Shown here one piece after another: positions 16,936-25,185 of a DNA stretch of 64,000 bases; the first letter of the stretch is position 1, and every line of letters starts with the position of its first letter. This DNA is from Tolypothrix sp. FACHB-123 (lineage in GTDB: Bacteria; Cyanobacteriota; Cyanobacteriia; Cyanobacteriales; Nostocaceae). The position numbers were made by a program, and so were the translations under genes. The DNA is taken from positions 1-64,000 of the forward strand of contig NZ_JACJRE010000022.1 in the NCBI RefSeq assembly GCF_014697075.1. Direction: 5' to 3'. Below the pieces are notes generated by a model. That model was not told the origin of the DNA, ran no database searches, and saw nothing but the letters and a program-made list of their open reading frames with translations.

Positions 16936-18087
16936 ATGGATCGACGTTCCTTTTTATTAGCCACAGGTACATTAGCACTTTCACAACTGCTGATTGGCTG
17001 TAATGGAAGCAGCCAGACTCAACTGAAAGTACAGCTATTAAAAGGTTCTATACCTGCTCAGGTAGTTAATAAATTTCAGAAAGCTTTGAAGTCACAAGAG
17101 CAATTAAAATTTGCACCTGTAGAACAGATACAAGATTTATTTAAACAATTACAAAATTGGCAACAACAGCCCAAATCGAAAGATGAGCAAGGATGGAGTC
17201 GTTATATCCCTTGGATACAAGCACAAAAAACCCCAGTAGCTGATTTGGTGTCATTGGGTGATTTTTGGCTAAAAGCTGCAATTGAGCAAAAGTTGATCCA
17301 ACCGTTGAATGAAGCAGAGATTAAACAATGGTCAGCTTTAGACGAGCGGTGGAAGAATTTGGTAAAACGCAACGATAATGGTAATCCCGATCCTCAAGGA
17401 AAAGTGTGGGGTGTTCCTTACCGTTGGGGTAGTACAGCGATTGTTTATAACAGTAAAAAATTCCAAGGATTAGGATGGACGCCAACAGATTGGAGTGATT
17501 TGTGGCGCAGTGAATTGCGATCGCGGATTTCTCTACTCAATCACCCTAGAGAAGTCATTGGTCTGGTGTTAAAAAAGTTAGGTAATTCCTACAATACAGA
17601 AAATATCGACCAAGTACCAGATTTAGAAACAGAACTACGCGCTTTAAATCAACAAGTCAAGTTCTACAACTCTAACACCTACCTTGAACCCTTAATTATT
17701 GAGGATACTTGGCTAGCTGTTGGCTGGTCTGAGGATATTATCCCCGTCCTATCGCGTTATCCCCACCTCAAAGCAGTGATTCCCAAATCAGGAACAGCCA
17801 TATGGGCTGATTTGTGGGTACGTCCTCAAGGCGCACAAAAAGATAGCTTAGCTAATCAATGGATGGATTTTTGTTTGCAAAGTGCGATCGCCAAGGATAT
17901 TTCTGTACTCAGCAAAACTAATTCGCCAATTGCTCCCAATATTGTTGCTTCAGAAATTCCTGCGCAATTAAGGAATCTGTTAGTAAATAACCAAGAAGTT
18001 TTAGCTAAAAGTGAATTTTTACTGCCCTTACCTCCAGAAGCAACAAAGCAGTATGAATCCTTATTTATGGCAATTAAAATTGAGTAG
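16936..18087 (+). CDS. Extracellular solute-binding lipoprotein (Tat-type signal)
   Basis: 383 residues. The N-terminus M-D-R-R-S-F-L-L carries a twin-arginine motif, followed by a hydrophobic stretch and a lipobox L-L-I-G-C with the acylated cysteine at residue 22. The mature part resembles the type 2 periplasmic binding fold of iron/polyamine/sugar ABC systems: G-V-P-Y-R-W-G-S-T-A-I-V-Y-N, W-T-P-T-D-W-S-D-L-W, and the later W-A-D-L-W-V-R-P near residue 292. It would be exported folded and anchored to the membrane. No permease or ATPase is adjacent, so the ligand is unknown. Confidence 0.82.
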   Translation: MDRRSFLLATGTLALSQLLIGCNGSSQTQLKVQLLKGSIPAQVVNKFQKALKSQEQLKFAPVEQIQDLFKQLQNWQQQPKSKDEQGWSRYIPWIQAQKTPVADLVSLGDFWLKAAIEQKLIQPLNEAEIKQWSALDERWKNLVKRNDNGNPDPQGKVWGVPYRWGSTAIVYNSKKFQGLGWTPTDWSDLWRSELRSRISLLNHPREVIGLVLKKLGNSYNTENIDQVPDLETELRALNQQVKFYNSNTYLEPLIIEDTWLAVGWSEDIIPVLSRYPHLKAVIPKSGTAIWADLWVRPQGAQKDSLANQWMDFCLQSAIAKDISVLSKTNSPIAPNIVASEIPAQLRNLLVNNQEVLAKSEFLLPLPPEATKQYESLFMAIKIE

Positions 18088-18166
18088 ATAAAAATTTATC
18101 AATTCATTTCGTATGTTAGGACTGAAATCCTGACTACGATCTGAAAATAATATGCAAGTTGCCTAA

Positions 18167-18291
18167 GGGAACTCCAAAAAATAAATTATTCCGTTCAAGT
18201 CGTTGACGGTTGACAGTTGACTGTTAACTGTGAACTGTCAACCGTCAACAGTGAACAATAGTAATGGAATATTTTTTTACTTGGAAGTCCC
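18167..18291. repeat. Dispersed element with GGGAACTCCAAAAAATA...TTGGAAGTCCC ends (copy 1)
   Basis: The 214-bp spacer holds an element with imperfect inverted ends (GGGAACTCCAAAAAATAAATT on the left; a T-rich stretch then TTGGAAGTCCC on the right). A heptamer tract of TTGACGG/GTCAACC units occupies 18202-18257 in its middle. The ends resemble those at 29063-29174. TAA flanks both sides, possibly a 3-bp duplication. Confidence 0.55.
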
Positions 18292-18301
18292 TAAGTACTG
18301 T

Positions 18302-18985
18302 TCAATTAAATAATAAGGCATAAATATAAGCGATCGCTTCATAAATTACTGTGCGCACCCCTTCGCTATAACGCCACCATTGCTGAGGCTCGTAATTTCT
18401 GGTTTTAGTAGCGATCGCACCGACTTGAATTTCCGGAGCCAGTAATCTTTTAAAAACTAACCAACTCCTGCGAGTATGGGCATCTAAGGATACCAGATTA
18501 ATTGATGCTGGCTGTAGATTTGCTTGGGATAGCCAACGCTTAAATTCCGCTACAGATGCATAGCTACGATCCTTAGTTACCATAGGTGTAGGTACAGCTA
18601 TCACTTTATCTGGTGGTAAACCTAATTTTTGCAAAGTGGCTGCTGATACATCTGCAAAACTATGATATTCAGTTAAATAATTTCCTACTTCTAAGGGACT
18701 TCCTGTAGTAATTATTTGCCGATAATTACCATTTTGAAATTCAGTGACAGCTTCTTGCAATGCGTAGTCTGGTAGCCATCCTTCCACAACCATAAATTCT
18801 GCTGATTTCAGAGGAGAAGTAACGGCTAGAAATGGATGTATATGAGTAATTATGAAAATTACCCAACTAGCGATGAGAGCGATCGCAATTATCCATCCCT
18901 GAGCCGTTAATGTCCAGATTTCTTGGCGTTTGATTAAGGTAATTTTGGGAAGTTTCAGCCACCGACGATTTCTTCTCTTCTGCAT
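18302..18985 (-). CDS. YdcF/ElyC (DUF218)-like membrane-anchored protein
   Basis: 227 residues: a basic N-terminus, a membrane helix near residues 29-53 (G-W-I-I-A-I-A-L-I-A-S-W-V-I-F-I-I), then a soluble domain with V-V-E-G-W-L-P-D-Y-A-L, I-I-T-T-G-S-P-L-E, A-T-L-Q-K-L-G-L-P-P-D-K-V and V-S-L-D-A-H-T-R-R-S-W. These match the DUF218 fold of YdcF/SanA/ElyC proteins, linked in other bacteria to envelope and exopolysaccharide metabolism. Its ATG (complement of 18983-18985) directly adjoins the end of the DUF2301 gene, so the two are an operon. The exact role is unknown. Confidence 0.7.
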   Translation of the reverse strand: MQKRRNRRWLKLPKITLIKRQEIWTLTAQGWIIAIALIASWVIFIITHIHPFLAVTSPLKSAEFMVVEGWLPDYALQEAVTEFQNGNYRQIITTGSPLEVGNYLTEYHSFADVSAATLQKLGLPPDKVIAVPTPMVTKDRSYASVAEFKRWLSQANLQPASINLVSLDAHTRRSWLVFKRLLAPEIQVGAIATKTRNYEPQQWWRYSEGVRTVIYEAIAYIYALLFN

Positions 18986-19641
18986 TAAACCTTTGCTGAA
19001 CGCTGTTGTTTCAAATAAGCAAAGACAGATTTATCTCCAATATCCGCAGGAATTGCTTGCACCGTTTTACGCAAGGCAAATATTAAAAATAAAATTGCCC
19101 AAGCTCCTAATATAACTTGTTCCGCCTGAGCAGGTAAAATTCCGACTAAATGACCGAGTAATAATAGAGGTACGATAAAAGTTAAGAATTTGGTTTCTAG
19201 GCGATTAAAGCAAAAAGCTTCTTTGAAATAAATACCTGTGAGCGCAACAAAGGTAAAGCCAATTCCGAATAAGGTAAGCGGATGATTGTAAACGGTAACA
19301 GCTAAAGGTTCCTGACTCCATAGTGCCAATCCGATTGCAGCAATGGTGCCAATTGCCCAAAAAACCTGTAACAATCTGTGCAGTATCACCATATATATAT
19401 GAATGGTGAATAAACTCACGCCGAGAGCCAGAGTAAAACAGGCGTATAGCAGAGTGAGGATGTGATAATTTATTGGCTGATTGTTGAATAATACTAAAGC
19501 ACTACCAATTGCCAAACTAACTGCTGCTCCCGTTAATCCCGCACGGTAGATGATAACACCGATGCGATCGCTCTGAGTAATTGTAAATTCCCCAAACTGA
19601 CCTTGATAAACTGCTGGTGTGGATAATGTTTGTGTAGTCAT
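18985..19641 (-). CDS. DUF2301 family integral membrane protein
   Basis: 218 residues with about seven hydrophobic helices. The N-terminal part (Y-Q-G-Q-F-G-E-F-T-I-T-Q-S-D-R-I-G-V-I) and the G-I-Y-F-K-E-A-F-C-F-N-R-L-E segment in the middle are typical of the cyanobacterial/proteobacterial DUF2301 family. The function is not known. The stop overlaps the start of the YdcF-like gene by one base (translational coupling). The frame begins with an ATG at 19641, and the 41 bp to the next gene upstream suggest that gene may be co-transcribed. Confidence 0.8.
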   Translation of the reverse strand: MTTQTLSTPAVYQGQFGEFTITQSDRIGVIIYRAGLTGAAVSLAIGSALVLFNNQPINYHILTLLYACFTLALGVSLFTIHIYMVILHRLLQVFWAIGTIAAIGLALWSQEPLAVTVYNHPLTLFGIGFTFVALTGIYFKEAFCFNRLETKFLTFIVPLLLLGHLVGILPAQAEQVILGAWAILFLIFALRKTVQAIPADIGDKSVFAYLKQQRSAKV

Positions 19642-19682
19642 AATTAATCAATTTGGATTGAGCATCTGTAGTAGTCACTAGT

Positions 19683-20525
19683 CTAATAATTAATAATTTC
19701 TAGACTATCTTGCAAGTTTAACTGTAATTGTAAATGTGCATTTCCGTTATTTATAGCAATTTCTACCCAGCCATTACTTTCCACTAAAGCGATCGCTTCT
19801 CCTCTCTTCACATGACTGTAAGTTTCCGCACCAGGGATAGTCAAACCACCCACTTGTACGCACCAGTTTTTACCTTGTACGTAACTTCCAGGAATGTTAC
19901 TTACTAAGTTACCAAAATGGTCAATATATTGAATACAACCGAGGACACCACTTGGAGTTTGCTGACACTCACTGATATTTAGCTGTACCAAAGTTGCGGG
20001 ATCGATAGCTGTTCCTAATTCTTGAATTGGTACACCACTAGCTAGATTAGCTCCCACTGGTGCAAAGATATCTCTCCCGTGAAATGTGTTACTTGGTTGG
20101 GGAGTCCGCCAATAGTTACAATTTGTTAACTCAACGGCGGCGATCGCTATATTTTGACTGAGTATGCCACTAAATAGCCCATTATCTGGCCCTACTAAAA
20201 ATCCTCCAGCAAATTGTAGCGCGATCGCTCTGCGACTACTGCCCACACCGGGATCTACCACCGCTATATGTACTGTCCCTGTAGGAAAATAAGGATAAGC
20301 ATTCATTAAACAAAACCTAGCAGCAACAATATTTTGCGGCGGAATCTGGTGGGTTAAATCGATGACTTTGAGGTTGGGGTTGATTTGCGCGATCGCACCT
20401 TTCATCACTCCTACATAAATATCGCGATCGCCAAAATCGCTCAATAACGTCACAATACCGGGTTGTGGTAACTTTTGCTCCTGGGGTGAGGATGCATTAC
20501 AGATACTTGCTGGCTCTATAGTCAT
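19683..20525 (-). CDS. SAM hydrolase (DUF62, chlorinase/fluorinase-like family)
   Basis: About 280 residues from the ATG at 20525 (M-T-I-E-P-A-S); a frame start at 20552 adds nine residues without support. Family motifs are T-L-L-S-D-F-G-D-R-D-I-Y-V-G near residue 27-40, I-D-L-T-H-Q-I-P-P-Q-N near 60-70, V-V-D-P-G-V-G-S-S-R-R and V-G-P-D-N-G-L-F. Most bacterial members are SAM hydroxide adenosyltransferases that split S-adenosylmethionine to adenosine and methionine; the sequence gives no reason to expect halogenation. Cytosolic. It lies upstream of the DUF2301/YdcF pair in the same direction. Confidence 0.88.
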   Translation of the reverse strand: MTIEPASICNASSPQEQKLPQPGIVTLLSDFGDRDIYVGVMKGAIAQINPNLKVIDLTHQIPPQNIVAARFCLMNAYPYFPTGTVHIAVVDPGVGSSRRAIALQFAGGFLVGPDNGLFSGILSQNIAIAAVELTNCNYWRTPQPSNTFHGRDIFAPVGANLASGVPIQELGTAIDPATLVQLNISECQQTPSGVLGCIQYIDHFGNLVSNIPGSYVQGKNWCVQVGGLTIPGAETYSHVKRGEAIALVESNGWVEIAINNGNAHLQLQLNLQDSLEIINY

Positions 20526-20643
20526 AGTAGAAGTATATCTATACACATGCAAAAAAGTAATTATTTCTGTAACAAAGGCTACGGAATTTATGCTATATTA
20601 GGAAAACAAAATAAAAAAGTGAAAACTTAACCAGGTAATCCTT

Positions 20644-20799
20644 ATGAATACAAATAGATTACAAGCTGCTAACAGAGCTAAAGAAGCGCACAAACAAAAC
20701 ATTCAACGCAACATTGAGCGCCGTTTGCAAGTAGCTAGATCCCAAGGTGACGAAAAGCTAATCCGTCAATTAGAAGCGGAAATGCGTTATTTTGGCTAA
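20644..20799 (+). CDS. Small basic helical protein, 51 residues
   Basis: A short gene that is easy to miss. Its 51 residues are almost entirely helix-forming, rich in Arg, Gln, Ala and Lys (R-A-K-E-A-H-K-Q-N-I-Q-R-N-I-E-R-R-L), ending E-A-E-M-R-Y-F-G. A strong intrinsic terminator follows 38 bp after the stop, which supports a real transcript. I recognise no domain. A role in RNA or protein binding is possible from the charge, but this is a guess. Confidence 0.65.
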   Translation: MNTNRLQAANRAKEAHKQNIQRNIERRLQVARSQGDEKLIRQLEAEMRYFG

Positions 20800-20837
20800 A
20801 TAAAGCTTTTATTCTGCGTAGTTTTGTTGTGTGTCAG

Positions 20838-20857
20838 CCCGCTCAGGCGGGTTTTTG
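20838..20857 (+). terminator. Rho-independent terminator of the 51-residue gene
   Basis: A stem of CCCGC (20838-20842) and GCGGG (20847-20851) with a TCAG loop is followed by TTTTT-G-TTT. It is a compact, strong intrinsic terminator correctly placed downstream of the small basic protein. Confidence 0.85.
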
Positions 20858-20865
20858 TTTGGGAA

Positions 20866-21120
20866 TTGTCAGTTGTCAGTTGTCAGTAGGGGCGGGTTTA
20901 TGGGAGATCGTTATGAATATTTGAGGATATCTGTGAACCCGCCCGTACAGTTGTTAGTTGTCAGTTGAGTTCATCTGGCTGAAGGAAGATGCATCACTTC
21001 ACACAAGGAAAATTTCAGGGCGAGATTTTCCCGTTCTTGACGATGATTAATTCGTAGTAAGCACTTCAGTGCTTCCCAACAAAGGACTAAAGTCCTTACT
21101 ACGAATTACGAATTACGAAT
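20866..21120. repeat. Repeat-rich spacer between convergent genes
   Basis: It contains three GTCAGTT heptamers (20867-20887), copy 2 of the GTAGGGGCGGG inverted repeat (20886-20948), and a further palindromic block near 21045-21120 (GTAGTAAGCACTTCAGTGCTT, then AGGACTAAAGTCCTTACTAC and repeated ACGAATT). No gene is visible. Confidence 0.65.
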
Positions 21121-21126
21121 TATCGC

Positions 21127-22914
21127 CTAAGTTTTTGGTTTGAAAGTTGAAGCAACGTGCAATTCTTTTAACTGCTTCGCATCAACTCCAGAAGGTGCAT
21201 CTGTTAACACACAACGGGCTTGTTGTGTCTTCGGAAAAGCGATGACATCGCGAATGGATTCTTCCCCAGCTAATAGCATCACTAATCGATCTAAACCGTA
21301 AGCGATACCACCATGAGGCGGTGTTCCATATTCAAAAGCTTCTAACAAAAAGCCAAATTTATTTTGGGCTTCTTCTGGCGATAAACCTATAGCTTCAAAC
21401 ACCTGTTCTTGCACATCTCGCTGATAAATCCGCCGACTACCACCGCCAACTTCAAAGCCGTTAAATACTAAATCATAAGCTTGGGCGCGAGCGGTTTTTA
21501 AGTCATGTAAATCATCGGGATGGGGGGCTGTGAAGGGGTGGTGTAATGCTTCTAAGCGTTTTTCATCTGCATTCCACTCGAACATGGGGAAATCGGTAAT
21601 CCAGAGCAAGTTAATTTTTTCTGGATCGATTAACCGAAATTCCTTAGCAACAAATTGCCGCAATCGATCTAAAGTTTTATTAACTGTAGCAACATCACCC
21701 GCCCCAAATAATAATAAATGACCGGCTTTTGCACCTGTACGGCGTAAAATTTCCGCTTTTTGTTCGGGGCTGAGGTTGTCTTTAATCGCCCCAATTGTGT
21801 CAATTTCACCATCTTCGCGAACGCGAATATAAGCTAAACCTTTCGCACCTGCTTCAGCGGCTTCTTTGAACATATCACCGCCTGGTTTGATGCGGACATT
21901 AGAAATAGCATCGTTACCGTTGGGAATGGGTAAAATTTTGACGATCCCACCATGAGCGATCGCATCGCGGAAGACTTTGAAACCAGAATCTTTTAAAACA
22001 TCAGAAACATCAACTAGTTCTAAACCATAACGGGTATCTGGTTTATCACTACCATAGCGTTCCATCGCCTCAGCATAGGTAAGACGGGGGAAAGGATGTG
22101 GTAACTCAATTCCTTTGACGCTTTTGAAGATATAAGCAACTAACTTCTCGTTGAGTTGGATAATTTCTTCTTGGGACATGAAACTCATTTCCATGTCTAA
22201 CTGCGTAAATTCTGGTTGTCTGTCGGCGCGTAAATCTTCATCGCGGAAGCAACGCGCCACCTGATAGTATCTGTCCATACCCGATACCATCAGCAATTGT
22301 TTAAATAATTGCGGTGATTGGGGTAAAGCAAACCACTCGCCGGGGTTAACGCGACTGGGGAGAATGTAATCTCTAGCGCCTTCTGGGGTAGAACGAGTCA
22401 GTATTGGGGTTTCAATTTCAATAAAACCTTCTACGTCTTCTAAGTAGCGGCGCATAGCTTTTACAACTTGATGACGCAATTGGATATTTCGCGCCATGCG
22501 ATCGCGTCGCAAATCTAAGTAACGATACTTCAGTCGCAATTCTTCGCGCACTGACTCAGTGTCAGCCGTGGAAACCTGGAATGGTAACTGTTTGCGCACA
22601 CCATTGAGTAGTTCAATTTTATCCGCGTAGATTTCGATTTCACCTGTAGGTAGGCGAGGATTGAGAGATTCGTCGGGACGTTGTGTCACCCTACCAGTGA
22701 TTGCGACAACGTATTCATTCCGCAGAGCATTCGCCTGCTCATAGGAATCTGGGGTGCGTTGCGGATCGCTGACAATCTGGACAATACCAGAGCGATCGCG
22801 TAAATCTAAAAATATCACGCCCCCATGATCGCGGCGACGGTCTACCCATCCGTACAAGGTAACAGTTTCTCCAATATCTTCTTTTCGGAGTTCGCCGCAA
22901 TAGTGAGTTCGCAT
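21127..22914 (-). CDS. aspS: Aspartyl-tRNA synthetase
   Basis: 595 residues, the usual length of the bacterial-type enzyme. An N-terminal OB-fold anticodon-binding domain (about 1-110; [18 protein letters not shown]) is followed by the class II catalytic core. Motif 2 is the [18 protein letters not shown] segment near 215-232, and motif 3 is [10 protein letters not shown] near 535-545. The GAD insertion domain lies between them (about 290-410). It charges tRNA-Asp; cyanobacterial enzymes of this kind may also charge tRNA-Asn (inference). It is monocistronic, ending near a repeat-rich spacer. Confidence 0.97.
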   Translation of the reverse strand: MRTHYCGELRKEDIGETVTLYGWVDRRRDHGGVIFLDLRDRSGIVQIVSDPQRTPDSYEQANALRNEYVVAITGRVTQRPDESLNPRLPTGEIEIYADKIELLNGVRKQLPFQVSTADTESVREELRLKYRYLDLRRDRMARNIQLRHQVVKAMRRYLEDVEGFIEIETPILTRSTPEGARDYILPSRVNPGEWFALPQSPQLFKQLLMVSGMDRYYQVARCFRDEDLRADRQPEFTQLDMEMSFMSQEEIIQLNEKLVAYIFKSVKGIELPHPFPRLTYAEAMERYGSDKPDTRYGLELVDVSDVLKDSGFKVFRDAIAHGGIVKILPIPNGNDAISNVRIKPGGDMFKEAAEAGAKGLAYIRVREDGEIDTIGAIKDNLSPEQKAEILRRTGAKAGHLLLFGAGDVATVNKTLDRLRQFVAKEFRLIDPEKINLLWITDFPMFEWNADEKRLEALHHPFTAPHPDDLHDLKTARAQAYDLVFNGFEVGGGSRRIYQRDVQEQVFEAIGLSPEEAQNKFGFLLEAFEYGTPPHGGIAYGLDRLVMLLAGEESIRDVIAFPKTQQARCVLTDAPSGVDAKQLKELHVASTFKPKT

Positions 22915-23500
22915 AGTAGTTAATTCTGTTCTTCCGCTCTAGATGGGCAAGTAAATGTCAAAGCCTTCCCATTATCTAGCATCAATAGTATCTAATTGAA
23001 GACAAGATGGCATAATCTCCTGCCAAGGAGCTGAGGAGATCGCTTTGAGATATCTTTTTGTAACTATATGCTAGGTTCCGCCCTGATGCGTGCATAGCCC
23101 AGATAACCAGGTTTTTTCAATATTGCTCATCAGTATGCTGACACTGAAATATGTTTGCATGAATTTTTTTTGCATCGGTTTCTGTATCGGCTACTTCGCT
23201 GAGGTATTGCTTACCCAAGCTTGGATATGTCAGACATCAACATAAATACGTATATTTTTGAAAATAGATAGGAATCTTAATATACACTACATCTTAATTC
23301 AAAATTAATTCCCTATGCAAAATTTTCTCGCCAAAATGGCTACAAAACTGTCAGCAAAACAGTTAAATTTTAAATTATCCATTTACAGATAACCTTGATA
23401 TATTTGGCTGAGAATAATTGCTGTAGCAATCATAAATGTATTAATGAATATTAATGCTTAATTATTGATTTCTTCAATGGAGAGTCTGATTGCAACAAAG
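22915..23500. other. 586-bp spacer upstream of the ATP-grasp gene
   Basis: This region holds the aspS promoter side and the region 5' of the graspetide ligase. It is AT-rich and includes one copy of GCCAAAATGGCTA at 23330-23342, a 13-mer that recurs upstream of the precursor gene. No other gene or RNA structure was recognised. Confidence 0.5.
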
Positions 23501-24403
23501 ATGAATATTTTAATTTTGGGTAATGCAGAGGATTCACATGCTGCACATATTAAACAAGCCTTAACCCAAGCAGGTGTCACAGCAGATTATTTAGATACTG
23601 CTTTATTTCCTTCCCAGATAAAAATGTTTTGGCAACCTGATACACAAATAGGGGGATTAATCCTAGGCGAACGCCGCTTAAATTTTACAGATATTAAAAG
23701 TGTATTTTGGCGACAGTTTTCTGGAGTTTATATTCCTGAGTTACAGGATGATGAACAAAGAAGAATCGCCTTGAATGATTCAATGAGTACTTTGCGATCG
23801 CTCCTGCAAGCTTGTCCTTGTCGATGGGTAAATTCCTGGGAAGCTTACGAATTTCATAAAGAAAAACCTTTACAACTAAAAGCTGTTAAACAACTGGGAG
23901 TAAATATTCCTGCAACTTTGATTGCTAACGATCCCCAAGCAATTACAGAGTTTGCACAGTCGCACGAAAAAGTTATTTTTAAGCCTGTGTATGGCGGCGC
24001 ACATACCCAGTTAGTCACAGAGTTTCATTTAGATCCCAAACGCTTGAATTTGGCTGTAAAAATTTCTCCTGTGACTTTACAAGAATATATTGTCGGTACA
24101 AATATTCGTAGTTATGTAATTGCTGATTCCGTCTACTCTGCGGAAATTCGCAGCGCTGCTTTAGATTTTCGCGAAGATATGGAAGCTGAGTTAATTCCAA
24201 AAGAAGTACCTGAATTTGTCAAACAGCAATGTTTAGCGATTACTCAAGCATTAAAGTTACAGTGGACAGCAATTGATTGGCGATTAAAACCTACGGGCGA
24301 ATATATATTTTTAGAAGCTAATCCTAGCCCGATGTTTTTGCATTTTGAAAAACAAACTGGTTTTCCGATTACAGAACAATTGTTGAAGTTGCTGATGCAT
24401 TAA
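23501..24403 (+). CDS. ATP-grasp ligase, probable graspetide (microviridin-type) macrocyclase
   Basis: About 300 residues starting M-N-I-L-I-L-G-N-A-E-D; in-frame starts at 23477 (ATG) and 23465 (TTG) would add residues with no family match. N-terminal pre-ATP-grasp domain (about 1-110, including S-V-F-W-R-Q-F-S-G-V-Y), then the ATP-grasp fold: V-I-F-K-P-V-Y-G-G-A-H-T-Q-L near 155-168 for ATP binding, L-Q-E-Y-I-V-G-T-N-I-R, and the metal-binding F-L-E-A-N-P-S-P-M-F near 280-289. This layout matches MvdC/MvdD-like ligases that form side-chain ester or amide links in RiPPs. The next gene on the same strand encodes a repeat-bearing candidate substrate. RimK-type ligases are the alternative. Confidence 0.82.
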   Translation: MNILILGNAEDSHAAHIKQALTQAGVTADYLDTALFPSQIKMFWQPDTQIGGLILGERRLNFTDIKSVFWRQFSGVYIPELQDDEQRRIALNDSMSTLRSLLQACPCRWVNSWEAYEFHKEKPLQLKAVKQLGVNIPATLIANDPQAITEFAQSHEKVIFKPVYGGAHTQLVTEFHLDPKRLNLAVKISPVTLQEYIVGTNIRSYVIADSVYSAEIRSAALDFREDMEAELIPKEVPEFVKQQCLAITQALKLQWTAIDWRLKPTGEYIFLEANPSPMFLHFEKQTGFPITEQLLKLLMH

Positions 24404-24785
24404 TGAATTAATTTTTAATTAAAAATTAAATACAGCCACCCACAAGTAAGAGCCATTTTTGTCGGCAGAGAGACCCCTCCCCTACAGGTGGTTATATTTT
24501 TTTAATTGGTATGAACTAAATAAAAAATAAAATTATTTTTGAAAGTTAATCATAGCCATTTTGGCAACTTTTTTAGGCAAATAAGCCAAAATGGCTAGAA
24601 CAAAACGTCAAGCTGGATTAGGCTAAAAAATAGCTAAATAAATATAGCTAAAAGTAAGCTAATGCACGTCTAAATTGCATAACTACTAATCAAGGTGTTA
24701 ACTGTTAACATCCCTCATGATTGTCAAACTTTCTGTTGGCGATATTTTGTTGATTAATTGTGTTGTAGGTTCAGGAAAAAATTTT
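24404..24785. promoter_or_regulatory. Spacer with a 13-bp inverted repeat upstream of the RiPP precursor
   Basis: TAGCCATTTTGGC at 24553-24565 pairs perfectly with GCCAAAATGGCTA at 24585-24597 across a 19-nt loop. The second half also occurs 5' of the ATP-grasp gene (23330-23342). It could be an operator, an RNA hairpin between ligase and precursor, or a small repeat. There is no following T-tract, so a terminator is less likely. No further gene is seen here. Confidence 0.5.
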
Positions 24786-25178
24786 ATGCATCACCCTTTT
24801 GGACTCAATCTTTCTGATTTAGAATTGCTAGAACTAGATTTTGAAGAACAGCTAGCAGAAGCGGAAGCTGAACAAGTTCAAGGTGGAACTCAAGGTAGAA
24901 TTGATGTAACTACCTTGGCTTTAGGTGAAGAAGGTGGAACTGATGTAACTACTTTGGCTTTAGGTGAAGAAGGTGGAAATTTTACTACTAAGGCTTTAGG
25001 GGAAGAAGGTGGTGATATCCAGTGTATATCTGCTCCATGTCCAGGAAGCGAAACAGGTGGTAATCCTCGTCCAACTCCTAAGCCACCTGTAGTTTCTCGA
25101 ATTAAATCTGAACATGGCGGCCCTATTTATACCAAAGCTCGACATGGTTTTGAAGGGGGTGGCTGGCCGATTCATTAG
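24786..25178 (+). CDS. Graspetide precursor with three tandem core repeats
   Basis: 130 residues from the ATG at 24786 (AGGA about 10 nt upstream); an upstream in-frame start at 24717 would add 23 unrelated residues. Residues 4-34 form an acidic helical leader (P-F-G-L-N-L-S-D-L-E-L-L-E-L-D-F) ending in a Q-V-Q-G-G segment like a double-glycine cleavage site. Then come three cores, T-T-L-A-L-G-E-E-G-G at 42-51 and 55-64 and T-T-K-A-L-G-E-E-G-G at 67-76. In graspetides such Thr and Glu side chains are esterified by the ATP-grasp ligase. A tail follows with Cys80, Cys85, a Pro-rich stretch and Y-T-K-A-R-H-G-F-E-G-G at 115-125, perhaps a degenerate fourth core. No protease or exporter is adjacent. 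Confidence 0.8.
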   Translation: MHHPFGLNLSDLELLELDFEEQLAEAEAEQVQGGTQGRIDVTTLALGEEGGTDVTTLALGEEGGNFTTKALGEEGGDIQCISAPCPGSETGGNPRPTPKPPVVSRIKSEHGGPIYTKARHGFEGGGWPIH

Positions 25179-25185
25179 TTACTAA

